Of a stretch of 64,000 nt of DNA, positions 38,298 to 50,107 are shown piece after piece. Position numbers and translations under genes: made by a program. The stretch comes from Prionace glauca. Lineage: Eukaryota; Chordata; Chondrichthyes; Carcharhiniformes; Carcharhinidae. How positions within the stretch are numbered: the first letter of the stretch is position 1; every line of letters begins with the position of its first letter. Location of the stretch: the NCBI GenBank assembly GCA_037974335.1, contig CM075729.1:78412975-78476974 (forward strand). The letters are read 5' to 3'. Below the pieces are notes generated by a model, which saw only the letters and a program-made list of their open reading frames with translations, did no database searches and was not told the origin of the DNA.

Positions 38298-38463
38298 ACT
38301 GCAAAACTGGAATAGATGTAGGCAAGTCGGTCCTTTGCGCCTACTTGGCCTTTCAACACGATCATGGCTTGTGTTTGCAGTTCTGCATTCTCATCTACCT
38401 CCCGGTAACCTTTGATTCCATTGCCGAACACGAATCAATCTACCTCTGCCTTAAAAACAGTTT
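38298..38463 (-). mobile_element. CR1-type LINE 3' fragment
   Basis: Reversed: ACTGGAATAGATGTAGGCAA, CGATCATGGCTTGTGTTTGC and TCAATCTACCTCTGCCTTAA. Diverged. Confidence 0.5.
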
Positions 38464-38574
38464 GGTTTTTTACCAGATACTAGTTCCAGGTCGACCCCAT
38501 TTGAGATATTTGAATCCAATGGCGGGTTCAAATATGCTGCCAGCTGATTTTTGTATGTGTTGTGTTTGTTAATC

Positions 38575-38855
38575 TAGGTACAGCGAGATATGCAGCATGG
38601 AAACAGACCCTTTAGTCCAACTCGTTCATGCTGACTGACCTTTATCATTTGCTTGTGTTTAGCCCAGATCCCTCTAAAACTTTTTTTATCCATGTACCTG
38701 TACACATGTGTTTTAAATGTTGTAATTGTACCTGTCTCTACCACTCCGCATTCCACATACATTCCACCCTCTATGTGAAAAAGTTGGCCCTCAGGTCCCT
38801 TTTAAATCTTTCCCCTCACACTTTAAACCTCTAGTTTTGGACTCTTCTGCCCTGG
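38575..38855 (-). mobile_element. CR1-type LINE 3' end
   Basis: Reversed: AGATATGCAGCATGGAAACA, ACCCTTTAGTCCAACTCG, ATCCATGTACCTGTACACAT and TTTTAAATGTTGTAATTG. Same subfamily as the copy at 25.3 kb. Confidence 0.75.
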
Positions 38856-40904
38856 GGAAAGGACTATATATATAAGGTCAAGTCACAGTGATTCTTTGCT
38901 AGTGAAATACGTTAGTAATTCAACAGTGTGGCCAGTTATACATATATTTACTGTGCTGATGAATGAAATGAAGGGATTGCCTCCGACAGGATTTCCCTGA
39001 TTTCAGTGTCTACACAACCAGAACAAACCTGGTGGCACGGATATGCAGCAACCTGAGCGGTGCATGAATGCAAATACACTGGTCTAACCAGCCTGTAACA
39101 AAAAAGCCGACTGACAAGGGCTCTGCTGCAAAACACACCAAACAGCACACACCGGCGAGAACTTGCTTTACGAATCATTGAAAACCTTGCAGTGCGGGTC
39201 ACAAGATAACAGGTTAATCACTTGCCACCGAATGAGAAGTCAAAGCATGCCCAATTAGGGCATCTGCGCCCTGACTTGCTGCCAGTGGTTTCACCTCTCA
39301 AGTTTGGATCTAACGCAGAACCTAACCTGGCTCCAGTGCAAGTCAGCGGAAACATGCCTCCTCTGGGGAATCAGCCCTCAGACCAACGCTGATTTTTAAC
39401 ATTACCTTCTTGATGACACATAGAAAGAAGAGCGCAGGGTGAAATATTTTGCTTTACTTTACATGCGACGTTCCCAGTTTAAATAAGGAAAAATGCAGAT
39501 TCAAATATCTCAAAAAGCAGCAGTTCTGTTTATACAAAGCCTCATTATACTTTTCCAATTTTAAAATGCACAGAACATTTCAAGCTATATATATAAAAAC
39601 AGCTGCTGGAAAAACACTCAGAATGCACTCTTCTCCAACAACGTTTCCCTCTCTCCCATTCCATTTAAGCCGAGATATACTAACCAACAAAGGAAAATAA
39701 GCCATTCTTCTGGACCATATTTTGCATTTGCCTCAAGGTGAACCATAGTGAGAAAGAGATACAGTGGCACTTGGGAAAGTCATCCTCCAGGTTACAGTTG
39801 AGATCCAGCAGGTTACTCCACTCCGAGTTCAGACCTTCCACTCTCCCCGCTGAAAGTCGAGATCTGCGCAGATCTAGGACTAACTTGCAGAGTGCTCGCA
39901 CAGTGCCCGTCCTTGGATGAGGGAGAAGATGAATTCCCTTGCCCGATGCTAACTAAGGAGATGTTCAGCAACAATTGACGGAAGTGAGCTGCTGAGCTGG
40001 TTTAATCTGCATCATGCTCCCACACAGACTGTGTGACTCCTGCTCTGGAGGAGGGGGGTGGGGGGTGCAGCGGAGCGAGAGACAGAGAAAAGCAGCTAAC
40101 TTGGCCGTGCCAAGAAACTACTCCAGATTTTCAGCAGCCTTTTCAGATTTGACACAAGCACTTCTTTGTTGTTCTAGCTTTTGTCTTGATATTTCCAAGT
40201 AACCCTTAAGCCAAAAAGTCCACATTCGACAGATTAAAGAGGTATCTATCAAGTTATTCAATTGTAAACAAAATTGAATTCTCAACAGCTCGTCACAGAC
40301 TTGAGTGGAAGAGAAAAGAGGCAATTTCAAAATAGCAAAACATTCCTAAGCGTTGCTGTCATTTTCCAAGTGTAAAAAACAATGTTTGGGGACTTGCTAT
40401 GCTTCCAGAGAAAGTTGAGTCGATAATGAGGACTTTAATGTCTTCCTTTCAAAGCTGGGTTAATTAGTGTACCTGCAGATTTTGGCAATGGGCAAATCTC
40501 ATTCAGACTCAATGTAAATGAACAATTATAACTCAATTATAAATACATACATCCTAGGCAGTCAAATAACTCTCTCTCTAATGAAATGAATAATCTAAAA
40601 ACAGACTATTTTGTTCAATCTGAAGGCATTGCAGATCTAAACTCGTGTGCCTGTACTCTGCATGGATGTGCTTTTTCCTCAAGGCTGCTACTGCACTGGT
40701 TTATGTCAGTAATTCTTTTTTCTTTTCCACCCCACCCACAACCGATAAGGCCAAGCTTACGATCAAGCTACAAAAAAACTGAACAGATTTCATTCCATGA
40801 AAACAACATTCAAAGCTCTGCCCCACTTCATATCTAGGATTCCTTGAATATTGCACATCTAGTCTGCCAACATTTGAATATATTATGACAAATTGATCTA
40901 AAGC
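38856..40904. other. unique-looking region with weak exon-like segment
   Basis: Holds no recognised repeat. A - strand open stretch at 39680-39901 lacks an ATG and is followed by a weak donor-like G|GTTAGT near 39683. A GC-richer purine stretch lies at 40.04-40.11 kb. Could be a promoter with a first exon, but evidence is slight. Confidence 0.25.
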
Positions 40905-41052
40905 ACACACTTTTAAAGTGGAATTGGATACATACTTGAAAATGGAAAAAAAAGTTATGGGGAAGTTGTAAAGGACTGGGACTATTTGGTTAGTTCTTCT
41001 AGAAAGGTACTACAATAACCATGACCTACTTCAGTGCGGTGTGATTCTATGA
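40905..41052 (+). mobile_element. CR1-type LINE 3' end
   Basis: GTGGAATTGGATACATACTT, GGGGAAGTTGTAAAGGACTG, GACTATTTGGTTAGTTCTTC, and the tail TGTGATTCTATGAA. Confidence 0.5.
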
Positions 41053-41225
41053 ATACTTTTAAGAAGAGCCAGAATACAACAATCTTAAAGCTTAACAATC
41101 TGAAAATTTGTGATGTCCCACGAAGGCACTGTAATTTTAAAACAGATATTGAGCTTGACATTCATTCTTTTCACCAGATAAATGATATCCCTAATTTATT
41201 CTGCTAGGAACAGGAATTAATGTGT

Positions 41226-41528
41226 AAAGTTTACTTATTAGTCACAAGTAAGGTTTACATTAACACGGCAATGAAGTTACTGTGAAAATCTCCTAACCCC
41301 CACACTCCGCTGCCTGTTCGGGTACACAGAGAGAATTTAGCATGGTCAATGCACTTAACCAGCACATCTTTCAGACTGTGGGTGGAAACTGGAGCGTCCA
41401 GAGGAAACCCATGCAGACGCCGGGAGAATGTGCAGACTCCACACAGACAGTGACCCAAACCGGGAATCGAACCCAAGTCCCTGGCACTGTAAGGCAGCCA
41501 TACTAACCATTGTGCCACTATGCTGCTC
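41226..41528 (-). mobile_element. V-SINE (HE1-like), long-tail type
   Basis: Left end with TTATTAGTCACAAGTAAGG and GCAATGAAGTTACTGTGAAA; TTCGGGTACACAGAGAG block; core GAGGAAACCCATGCAGACGC; head at the right with ACTAACCATTGTGCCAC. Well preserved. Confidence 0.85.
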
Positions 41529-41589
41529 CAAATGCATAAAAATGCATTCAAAAGAATCGAGTACCAGATAATGGAGTCATAGGGAGGGA

Positions 41590-41770
41590 CATGGACCATG
41601 TAAAGTTCTATTGACCTTAGGTGGGATTTTCCGGCCTTGAGGCAAGTGGGCTCGGAAAATCTTGCCTCACTTTTCCTGAAATCTTAAAATCCTGCCTGAG
41701 GTCAACAGACCTTCCCATGCTCCGCCTCTCACCCGCTCCAATTCCCGTGGCAGGTGGGCTGGTAAAATTC
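41590..41770. mobile_element. small inverted-repeat element (MITE-like, type 1), palindromic
   Basis: The left half carries GGACATGGACCATGTAAAGT and GGTGGGATTTTCCGGCCTTG. The right half carries the complement of the family's start (CCAATTCCCGTGGCAGGTGG to AAAATTCTGGC). The two halves are thus inverted copies of the same unit. Confidence 0.5.
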
Positions 41771-41774
41771 TGGC

Positions 41775-42160
41775 TATAGAGTTTTACAGCTCAGAAAGAA
41801 GATCTCTGATCCATCGTGTCTGTGCCGGCATTAAGCACCTATATATTCTAATCCCATTTTCCAGCATCAGAGGCCTAAAACTTTGTACAGTTTAGCATTT
41901 CTAAACGCTTCATCGATATTGTGAGGGTTCTGCCTCTATCACCCTTTTAGGCAGTGAGTTCCAGATTCCCACCACTCTCTTAGTGAAAATTTTTTACCTC
42001 AAATTCCCTCCAAATCTCTTGCCCTTTACCTGAAAACCTGGTTATTGTCCCCTCGACTAAGGGGTAAAGTTTCTTCCTATCTATGCTATTAATGCCCCTC
42101 ATAATGCTGTATACCCCACTTGCACTGACTTCAAATGCTGCACCAAAGCAGTGGGGACCT
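41775..42160 (-). mobile_element. CR1-type LINE 3' portion
   Basis: Reversed: TACAGCTCAGAAAGAAGATC, GCCTCTATCACCCTTTTAGG, GAGTTCCAGATTCCCACCAC and TTGTCCCCTCGACTAAGGGG. Followed by unassigned sequence and then a V-SINE. Confidence 0.7.
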
Positions 42161-42268
42161 GAGTCACAAAAAATCCCAAACATTTAAGTTTTTAATACAA
42201 AGCCACTGTGTTGCCATTTCTACCAGAGCCAATTTTGGGGACTCACTCAATTTGGAAATAAAGTTTAA

Positions 42269-42597
42269 ACATGGGCAGCATGGTGGCACAATGGTTAGCA
42301 TTGCTGCCTCACAGTGCTAGGGACCTGGGTTCAATTCTGGCCTCGGGTTACTCTGTGTGGAGTTTGCACACTCTCCCTGTGTCTGCATATGTTTCCCCTC
42401 GGTGCTCCATTTTCCTCCCACAGTCCAAATATGTGCAGGTTAGGAGGATTGAACATGATAAATTGACCCTAGTGTCAGGGGATTAACAGGGTAAATATGT
42501 GGGGTTGCTGGAATAGGGTCTAGGTGGTTTTGTGGTCAGTGCAGTCTCGATGGGCCAAATGACCTCCTTCTGCACTATAGGGATCCTATGATTCTGC
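42269..42597 (+). mobile_element. V-SINE (HE1-like), CR1-tailed type
   Basis: Head GCAGCATGGTGGCACAATGG with TTAGCATTGCTGCCTCACAG, B box GGGTTCAATTC, V core, then GTCAGGGGATTAACAGGG and the end CTCCTTCTGCACTATAGGG with ATCCTATGATTCTG. Confidence 0.87.
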
Positions 42598-42689
42598 ATA
42601 TCTGGAAGTATCACAATAGGACATGTCCCAAAACCAATTGGCTCTTAAATCAGAACAATGTTCGGTAATACAGGGTTTAGTCAAATTTT

Positions 42690-42723
42690 CATAGAATCCC
42701 TACAGTGCAGAAGGAGGCCATTT
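42690..42723 (-). mobile_element. V-SINE 3' end scrap
   Basis: TCATAGAATCCCTACAGTGC followed by AGAAGGAGGCCATTTA is the reversed 3' end of the CR1-tailed V-SINE. It is cut off directly by the next CR1 fragment. Confidence 0.7.
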
Positions 42724-43508
42724 ATAGAACCATAGAAACATAGAAAATTACAGCTCAGAAATAGGCCTTTTGGCCCTTCTTGTCTGTGCCGAACCATTTT
42801 TTGCCTAGTCCCACTGACCTGCACCTGGACCATATCCCTCCACATCCCTCTCATCCATGAACCCGTCTAAGTTTTCCTTAAATGTTAAAAGTGACCCCCC
42901 ATTTACCACTTTATCCAGCAGCTCATTCCACACTCCCACTACTCTCTGCGTGAAGAAGCCCCCCCTAATATTCCCTTTAAACTTTTCTCCTTTCACCCTT
43001 AACCCATGCCCTCTGTTTTTTTCTCCTCTAGCTGCAGTAGAAAAAGCCTGCTTGCATTCACTCTATCTATACCCATCAGAATCTTATACACCTCTATCAA
43101 ATCTCTCCTCATTCTTCTACGCTCCAGGGAATAAGGTCCTAACCTATTCAATCTGTCTCTGTAACTCAGCTTCTCAAGTCCCGGCAACATCCTCGTGAAC
43201 CTTCTCTGCACTCTTTCAACCTTATTTACATCCTTCCTGTAACTAGGTGTCCAAAACTGTACACAATACTCTAAATTTGGCCTCACCAATCCCTTATACA
43301 ACCTTACCATAACACTCCAACTTTTATACTTGATACTCCCTCCGATTTATAAAGGCCAATGTACCAAAAAGACTCTTTACACCCCTATCCACCTGCGACG
43401 CCACTTTTAGGGAATTCTGTACTGTATTCCCAGGTCCTTCTGTTCAACTGCACTCTTCAGAGTCCTATCATTTACCCTGAACATTCTACTTTGGTTTGTC
43501 CTTCCAAA
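42724..43508 (-). mobile_element. CR1-type LINE 3' portion
   Basis: Reversed, with ATAGAACCATAGAAACATAG and TACAGCTCAGAAATAGGCC. The antisense frames keep VRLYKGLVRPNLEYCVQFW, VQRRFTRMLPGLEKLSYRDR and GGFFTQRVVGVWNELLDKVV, so only the C-terminal region is left, and it is broken. Confidence 0.82.
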
Positions 43509-43515
43509 GTGCAAT

Positions 43516-43661
43516 ACAATTCAGTGCAATTCAGCCCATCAAGTTTGCACCAATCATAATTCTACCCAGGCCATAACCCCACATATTTACCCTGCTAATC
43601 TGCTGACATTAGGGTGAATTTAGTATGGTCAATCAACCTATCACACACATCTTTGGACTTT
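43516..43661 (-). mobile_element. V-SINE 3' half
   Basis: ATTCAGCCCATCAAGTTTGC, then CCCCACATATTTACCCTGCT and the GACATTAGGGTGAATTTAG block, ending at CACATCTTTGGACTTTT. Confidence 0.65.
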
Positions 43662-44122
43662 TACTTTTAATTTAAGTAATATACTGCTCACTTACATTTG
43701 CTCAATTTGGTCTAATTTCAATTCTTTTCCCACACCAAGTACCACACTAGGGCAGACTGTTGTTAGTTTCCCTTGTTAGTTATTCCTAGATGTGGGTATG
43801 CTGGCGTTGGACTGGCGTAAACACAGTAAAAAGTCTGACAACACCAGGTTTTAATCCAACCGATTTATTTGATAATATTCTCACAAGCTTTCGAGGTTAC
43901 CCTCTTCGTCAGGTGAATGGAGAGTTCTGGCCTCAGACAGAGCATATAAAGCACAGACAGTTTAGAGATTACTGATTAGAATGCGAATCCTTACACCTAA
44001 CCTGCTGTTCAAGTCTTAAAGTGGCTGATAATGTGAGTGGAAGGAGCACTGATCACAGGTTAAAGATTGTCTCCAGACAGTACAGTAAGTGAGGTTTTGC
44101 AAACCCAGGCAAGTCACGGGGG

Positions 44123-45175
44123 TTACAGATAGTGCGACATGAACCCAAGATCCCTGTTGAGACCGTCCTCATGTGTGCGGAACTTGGCTATCAGTCTCTG
44201 TTCAGCGACTCTGCGCTGTCGTGTGTCATGAAGGCCGCCTTGGAGAATGCTTACTCGAAGGTCAGAGGCTGAATGCCCGTGACTGCTGAAGTGTTCGCCA
44301 ACAGGAAGGGAACAGTCTTGCCTGGTGACTGTCGAGCGATGTTCATTCATCCGTTGTCGTAGCGTCTGCATGGTCTCCCCAATGTACCATGCTTCGGGAC
44401 ATCCTTTCTTGCAACGTATCAGGTAGACAATGTTGGCCGAGTTGCAAGAGTATTTACCATGTACCTGGTGGATGGTGTTCTCATGTGTGATGATGGTATC
44501 CATGTCGATGATCCAGCATGTCTTGCAGAGGTTGCTGTGGCAGGGTTGTGTGGTATTGTGGTCACTGTTCTCCTGAAGGCTGGGTAGTTTGCTGCGAACA
44601 ATGGTCTGTTTGAGGTTGTGTGGTTGTCTGAAAGCAAGAAGTGGGGGTGTGGGGATAGCCCTGGCGAGATGTTCATCTTCATCAATAATATGTTGAAGAC
44701 TCTGGAGAAGATGTCGTAGCTTCTCCGCTCCGGGGAAGTGCTGGACGACGAAGGGTACTCTGTCCATTGTGTCCTGTGTTTGCCTTCTGAGGAGATCGGT
44801 GCGGTTTTTCGCTGTGGCACATCGGAACTGCCGATCTATGAGTCGAGCACCATATCCTGTTCTTATGAGGGCATCTTTCAGGGTCTGGAGGTGTCTGTCA
44901 CGATCCTCCTCATCTGAGCAAATCCTGTGTGTACGGAGGGCTTGTCCATAGGGAATAGCTTCTTTAACATGTTTAGGGTGGAAACTGGAGAAGTGGAGCA
45001 TTGTGAGATTGTCTGTGGGTTTGCGGTACAGTGAGGTGCTGAGGTGACCGTCCTTAATGGAGATGCGTGTGTCCAAGAATGCAACTGATTCTGGGGAATA
45101 GTCCATGGTGATTCTGATGGTGGGGTGGAATTTGTTGATATCATCATATAGTTGTTTCAGTGATTGTTCACCATG
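44123..45175 (-). pseudogene. Penelope-like RT C-terminus plus GIY-YIG endonuclease, partial
   Basis: The frame reads FLDTRISIKDGHLSTSLYRK and FHPKHVKEAIPYGQALR, typical of the RT C-terminal region of Penelope-like elements. A linker with a Cys cluster (PCHSNLCKTC) follows, then the nuclease: IVYLIRCKKGCPEAWYIGE, LRQRMNEH, and a glutamate in VAEQRLIAKF. The core RT motifs are absent, so the copy is partial. The open frame can be read further right to 45265, but those extra 30 residues are antisense of the inverted arm and not part of the protein. The domain has no visible stop. Confidence 0.85.
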
Positions 45176-45720
45176 AGGCGACAACGGATGAATGAACATC
45201 ACTCGACAGTCACCAGGCAAGACTGTTCCCTTCCTGTTGGCGAACACTTCAGCGGTCACGGGCATTCAGCCTCTGACCTTCGGGTAAGCATTCTCCAAGG
45301 CGGCCTTCATGACACACGACAGCGCAGAGTCGCTGAACAGAGACTGATAGCCAAGTTCCGCACACATGAGGACGGTCTCAACAGGGATCTTGGGTTCATG
45401 TCGCACTATCTGTAACCCCCGTGACTTGCCTGGGTTTGCAAAACCTCACTTACTGTACTGTCTGGAGACAATACACATCTCTTTAACCTGTGATCAGTGC
45501 TCCTTCCACTCACATTATCAGCCACTTTAAGACTTGAACAGCAGGTTAGGTGTAAGGATTCGCATTCTAATCAGCAATCTCTAAACTGTCTGTGCTTTAT
45601 ATGCTCTGTGTGAGGCCAGAACTCTCCATTCACCTGACGAAGAGGGTAACCTCGAAAGCTTGTGAGAATATTATCAAATAAATCGGTTGGACTAAAACCT
45701 GGTGTTGTCAGACTTTTTAC
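45175..45720 (+). repeat. inverted 3' arm of the Penelope-like insertion
   Basis: Repeats the last part of the GIY-YIG endonuclease (from RQRMNEH to GFMSHYL, stop at 45415) and the 3' untranslated end, on the + strand. Near-perfect inverted match to 43826-44361. Relative to the left arm it lacks the final 35 bases of the element. Confidence 0.9.
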
Positions 45721-45733
45721 AGTTATTCCTAGA

Positions 45734-48700
45734 ACAGCTTGCTAGTCCATCATCAAAACTTGGGAAGGCCACTCCATATCAAGTTTGGCTGACCAGGAGT
45801 TTGTCCCACTCTTACTGCCAACATTGGTGTATTTGGAAGGATTTGCAAGTCGACATTAAAATTGTTCGGTTGTATAATGAACGTATCTTCCATGGCCATC
45901 AAGTGGGACTCGAACGCAGAACTTCTAGCTGAGAGGCAGTGACACTAACCCCTGTGTCAAAAGACCTCCCACTTTGGTTGCAAAGTAGAAATCAATTGTT
46001 AACATTTCAAAACTTTAAATGAAGTAGATTGATAAATGCACAAGACCGTGGATAACAGTTTATAGCACAAAACTAACATCAACTTAATTAAACAGCATTT
46101 AAAGTAAACTTTATAGTTCTTGTACAAAAACAAACCAAAATATTTGGAAAGACAAGCAGCTCCCAACTTTAGCACTCTAGCGAATGAAGAAAGAAAAGAT
46201 AAGGGATGGCAGGAGAAGGGAGAGGAACAACTGCAGAAAGACTAGATTTGCACAGATGAAAGCCACACACCAGATCGTGAAGACATTTTCATTCCACGGA
46301 TGCTGCCAGACCTGCTCTGAGCATTTTAAGCATTTTCAGCTTTATTGTTCTATTTGCAACACCCGCATTATTTTATTTTTGTGGCCATGTATGATCTTGC
46401 ATGGCACCCTTTGATTTGCCAAAAGATGAAAACCAGCATTAAAGTTGAAACTGAGCATTTTAGTTTGGGGGGAGAAACACACACACACGCTAGACGACTT
46501 ATCCACATTCATTTCCTAAATAGCAGTTAACTACAGTCACAAACACTCCAGGCACTAAAACATGGCTTCTGCTTGATCATTTAGAGCTGAATTCAGTAAA
46601 ACTCAAGCCCCCCCCCTTCCCCCCAGTGTATCAACTCAACCTCAATTCCAAGAACTCTCAGTGACTTAATCCGACAGATCAGAAATTGCTGGAAACATAA
46701 GATTACAGAAGTGTATTTTTCTTCTGTTGTTCACATCCACACACCAGCCCAACTGTCTCCTATTGCTCCAAATGGACTCTGCCATTATGTGCTAGCTGGG
46801 AACACTTAGTTCTCTGCCATATCACAAGAGGCTGCTCCAGCTGAGGCACTTCCTGTGCATGTGTTGCCTAATGCGTTCAGCACATCATTTGAAGCAATCC
46901 AGCTCCCTAGGAGCCAGTAAGACCCCGAATCAAATGAACAGATCTTATTTTTATTTTAATGAGGAAACTGGAGTATGAAATGTGAATGACACACACAAAT
47001 GCCTCTGACAATGGCATTCAACAAGTAGAACTTTACTGTTCCGGTTAGCTGCAGTTGAAAACAAGTGGCTAGGATTGCTCAACTTCCCAGCACTTCCCTA
47101 CAAGCTACTTTGTTGTAAATGTAACTCATCCCTTGATGATGAGTCAATGATGGGATTTAAAATTAATACTTAGTTAGTATAAGTCAGCAAAACAGCAGGC
47201 TGAGATATTGTACCCTGTTGTAACCCCAAATGAAATTTCAAACAGTGCACAAATTGAAGTACTTGACAACACAAAAGTTGTTGCTGAGCGCCTATTCTAC
47301 AAGCTTCAGACAGCAAAGCCCAGAACATTAGTTACTCACAACTTCAGGGAACAGATGTTTTACCATACAATCTTGGGTTCTGTAAATACACCCATTAACC
47401 AACTAAGATAAACCAAAATGTACACACCTCCCACTCAGGCCAACAGAGTATGAACTAATCTCTTAGTCGCTAAACATTAGTTATTCCCTTCCTCTTTCAT
47501 AAAGAAAATTTTCCGTTGTTCTAGCAAAAGGCTCCACCGAGAAAATATTTGCAAACAACCACAAAAGCCAAGAAAAATGCTGCTTTATTATCCATTCATA
47601 CTTGCAAACTAAAATTAAGAAAACCTTCTCCACAGGACAGATACACATTTTTAATAAGGGATAAAGTACATGTCCACCCACATTCTACTTAGTGTTTTCT
47701 ACAGTAAAGATGACACGAGGACAACAAGACAACTCTAAAGAATATACCAAATAATTAAAGCCATTTTAAATTATTTTGGTTCTGTTTCTAATGTGAGCCA
47801 TATATTCCCAAATTAGGTTAAGGCAGAGTGCTGGGAGCAGTATTATGCATCTGATCACAACGATATAACTTGACCATTTTTCCACATCAACAGAATTAAG
47901 CTTCCAGAATTTACAGCCATTTTACATGATAGACATAGTGAAAATGGATGAGTATAAATTAGCGATTTATAAGAAGAAGAACAAGGATGATGCTTTGCAC
48001 TGGACTGTAGATGAACAAATGAGTGCAGGTGAAGCCATTGGAGGTGACATTCCATAAGCATCAAGGGAGGACCAAGATTCAGGATGTTGTTTATATATGA
48101 AAACAAAACCAATGTCCTTTGGCAAATATTCATCTGTTTCCCAACTTGAACTATACTTCAGTGCAACTTTATATCCATGATTTTGGGACTGTTGTTTTTA
48201 TTTTATCCTCATTGCCAATGTAATAATTCCTGTTCCCTAGTTAGGCAAATAAAAGCTGCATTGTTTATTTACACATAACTATAATACAGAGGTTTGCAGC
48301 CTCATGGCTGCCAGTCAGCTTCCAGGATTGAATTTATATAGAAGCCCTCACTTGCTAGGATGAACCCCCACCCTGGTCCCTGATTGGTTACCTGGATCCT
48401 GTGACCCTCTCAGCAGATCGCTCTATAGAGGGGACAAACACCACAAGGGCCTAATGTGTTCCAGCTTGCAGTGTGCAAGTTTGAGGATAGGGCAAGTTCT
48501 AGGAACTTCAGTTGAAAGAAGGGGAGAAACAGAAAGGAATTACAACATTTTCCAACAAAGTTTATGGAAGCAATAAATCTAGACTCCTTTTTTTTCTTGT
48601 TTTGATTTTCATTTCTGGCTCATTCTTAAGTTACCTCTTCCCTCCTTCACAATTCAGAAAGCAAAATATTAATCTTATCCAAAAATGTGAAGGAGTCTGG

Positions 48701-49506
48701 ACAGTCTTTGTATTATTTTTTGGCAAGTACGCTATTGTAAAAAAACTCACAAATGTTCTCAGCTTTATATTGAATACTTTGCAACAGTGCCAATTGATGT
48801 GTAGGTATCACCAGAATAATTATCTAAGTCATTCATCATCAGTTACAAATAACATTGGCTGCATAGACTAATGAGGAATTTTGTTTGCTGCACCACGTCA
48901 TTAGGAGCCTGTTTGCCAGATGGTAAATAAAACATTAACTATTACCAGCATTTTGGCTGCAATCTATTTCATTTGAAATGCTTAAGAGCTTAGTTAATCC
49001 TTACTGGATTGAAATAATTTAAAACTGCATATTTGAGAGAAAGATACTTACTTAAAGCCAAAATGATCACATTCTGGCACATTCATAAAACAATCCATCT
49101 TTCTTACTTCACCCACTCTTCCTATTTTAGAAAGGCCAGGTCTGCACGCTTTCCTGTTTCCAGTGGTTAGGTTTGGAGTGTTCAAAAAAATGCCAAGCTG
49201 CACATGGAATAAATATGATTCTGGGCTTTGTCAATCAGTGACTATTGCACAGCAAACTCACAGTTACATTGAAATGAGGCAAGATGGCACAGCCCAGATT
49301 CCTGAAATGACAGATTAGCTAACAAAACAAGTCAACGGTCAACTGTCAGAAATCTCCAAATTGGAGATATAAATACATTCCTAGAAAGGTTAAAAAGTGG
49401 CATATTAAACAATAGCATTCCATGAATGAATCATGAGAGATTAAAAGTAATCAACAGAAGATAAAGTGAAAGTTCCCAATACAGAAAATAACCAAGATAT
49501 TAAAAC
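45734..49506. other. mostly unique sequence
   Basis: A short old repeat scrap (GATGCTGCCAGACCTGCTCT) lies near 46.30 kb. The rest is AT-rich without recognisable genes. Confidence 0.45.
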
Positions 49507-49682
49507 TAAAGGAGTAGTGATAACATTGTGGTTATGTTACTAGACTAGTAATCCAAAGGCTGAGACAAATAATTTAGAGACAAAATGCATCATCACAATG
49601 GGGAAATTAAATAAATCTGGAATTTAAAAATAACTAGTCTTAGCAAGATGATCATGAACCTACTGGATTGTGAACAAATCAT

Positions 49683-49908
49683 CTATTTTTATTTATTAGT
49701 GTCACAAATAGGTTTACATTAACAGTGTAATCAAGTTATTGTGAAAATCCCCTAGTTGCCACAGTCCATTGCCTGTTCAGGTTCAGAGGGAGAATTTAGC
49801 ATGGCCAGTGCATCTAAACAGCACGTCTTTCGGACTGTGGGAGGAAGCCGGAGCATGTGGAGGAAACCCACACAGACACGAGGAGAACATGCAGACTCCA
49901 CACAGATG
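49683..49908 (-). mobile_element. V-SINE (HE1-like), nested inside SINE family B
   Basis: Long-tail type. Left end ATTTTTATTTATTAGTGTCA, then GTGTAATCAAGTTATTGTG, CAGCACGTCTTTCGGACTG and GAGGAAACCCACACAGACAC. It ends at CAGACTCCACACAGA without its tRNA-like head (5'-truncated). Confidence 0.8.
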
Positions 49909-49931
49909 TAGTTCACTGATGTCCTTCTGGG

Positions 49932-50107
49932 CACAGTAAGAAGTCTCACAACACAAGGTTAAAGTTCAACAGGTTTATTTAGAATCATAAACTTTTGAGG
50001 CGCTTCTCCTTCATCAGATGAGCCTAACTAAACCTTTGGACTTTAACCTGGTGTTGTAAGACTTCTTACTGTGCCCACCCTAGTTCAATGCCAGCATCTC
50101 CATATCA
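49932..50107. mobile_element. short Penelope-like 3'-end insertion, inverted, with target duplication
   Basis: Contains the element's terminal sequence in both orientations: GCACAGTAAGAAGTCTCACA at the left and its complement ACTTCTTACTGTGCCC near the right, with the CTCCTTCATCAGATGAG segment between. TGATGTCCTT(C/T)TGGG occurs on both sides (49917-49931 and 50108-50122), a 15-bp target duplication with one mismatch. It sits inside a SINE whose sequence continues on both sides. It has no coding capacity. Confidence 0.8.

Larger units (their letters stand above)
43791..45720 (-). mobile_element. Penelope-like element, palindromic insertion with target duplication
   Basis: The main body is on the - strand: RT C-terminal region, GIY-YIG endonuclease and 3' untranslated end reaching the left edge at 43791. 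At about 45175 it is joined to an inverted copy of its own 3' portion, which runs on the + strand to 45720. The arms (43826 to about 44361 and about 45175-45720) differ by about six bases and one 8-bp gap by eye. The left arm extends 35 bases further into the true 3' end. AGTTATTCCTAGA flanks both sides (43778-43790 and 45721-45733), showing one insertion event. Inverted terminal copies are known in Penelope-like elements. Confidence 0.88.

Noticed and set aside
41440-41528. tRNA-like A and B boxes in many places
   Set aside because: They belong to SINE heads; no free-standing tRNA gene with a complete cloverleaf was found.
42271-42486. Recurrent peptide VAQWLALLPHSARDLGSI seen in several places on both strands
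   Set aside because: It is a translation of the V-SINE head, not a protein family.
45176-45265. N-terminal 30 residues of the long - strand open frame in the Penelope-like element
   Set aside because: They are antisense of the inverted arm; the frame crosses the junction at about 45175 by chance.
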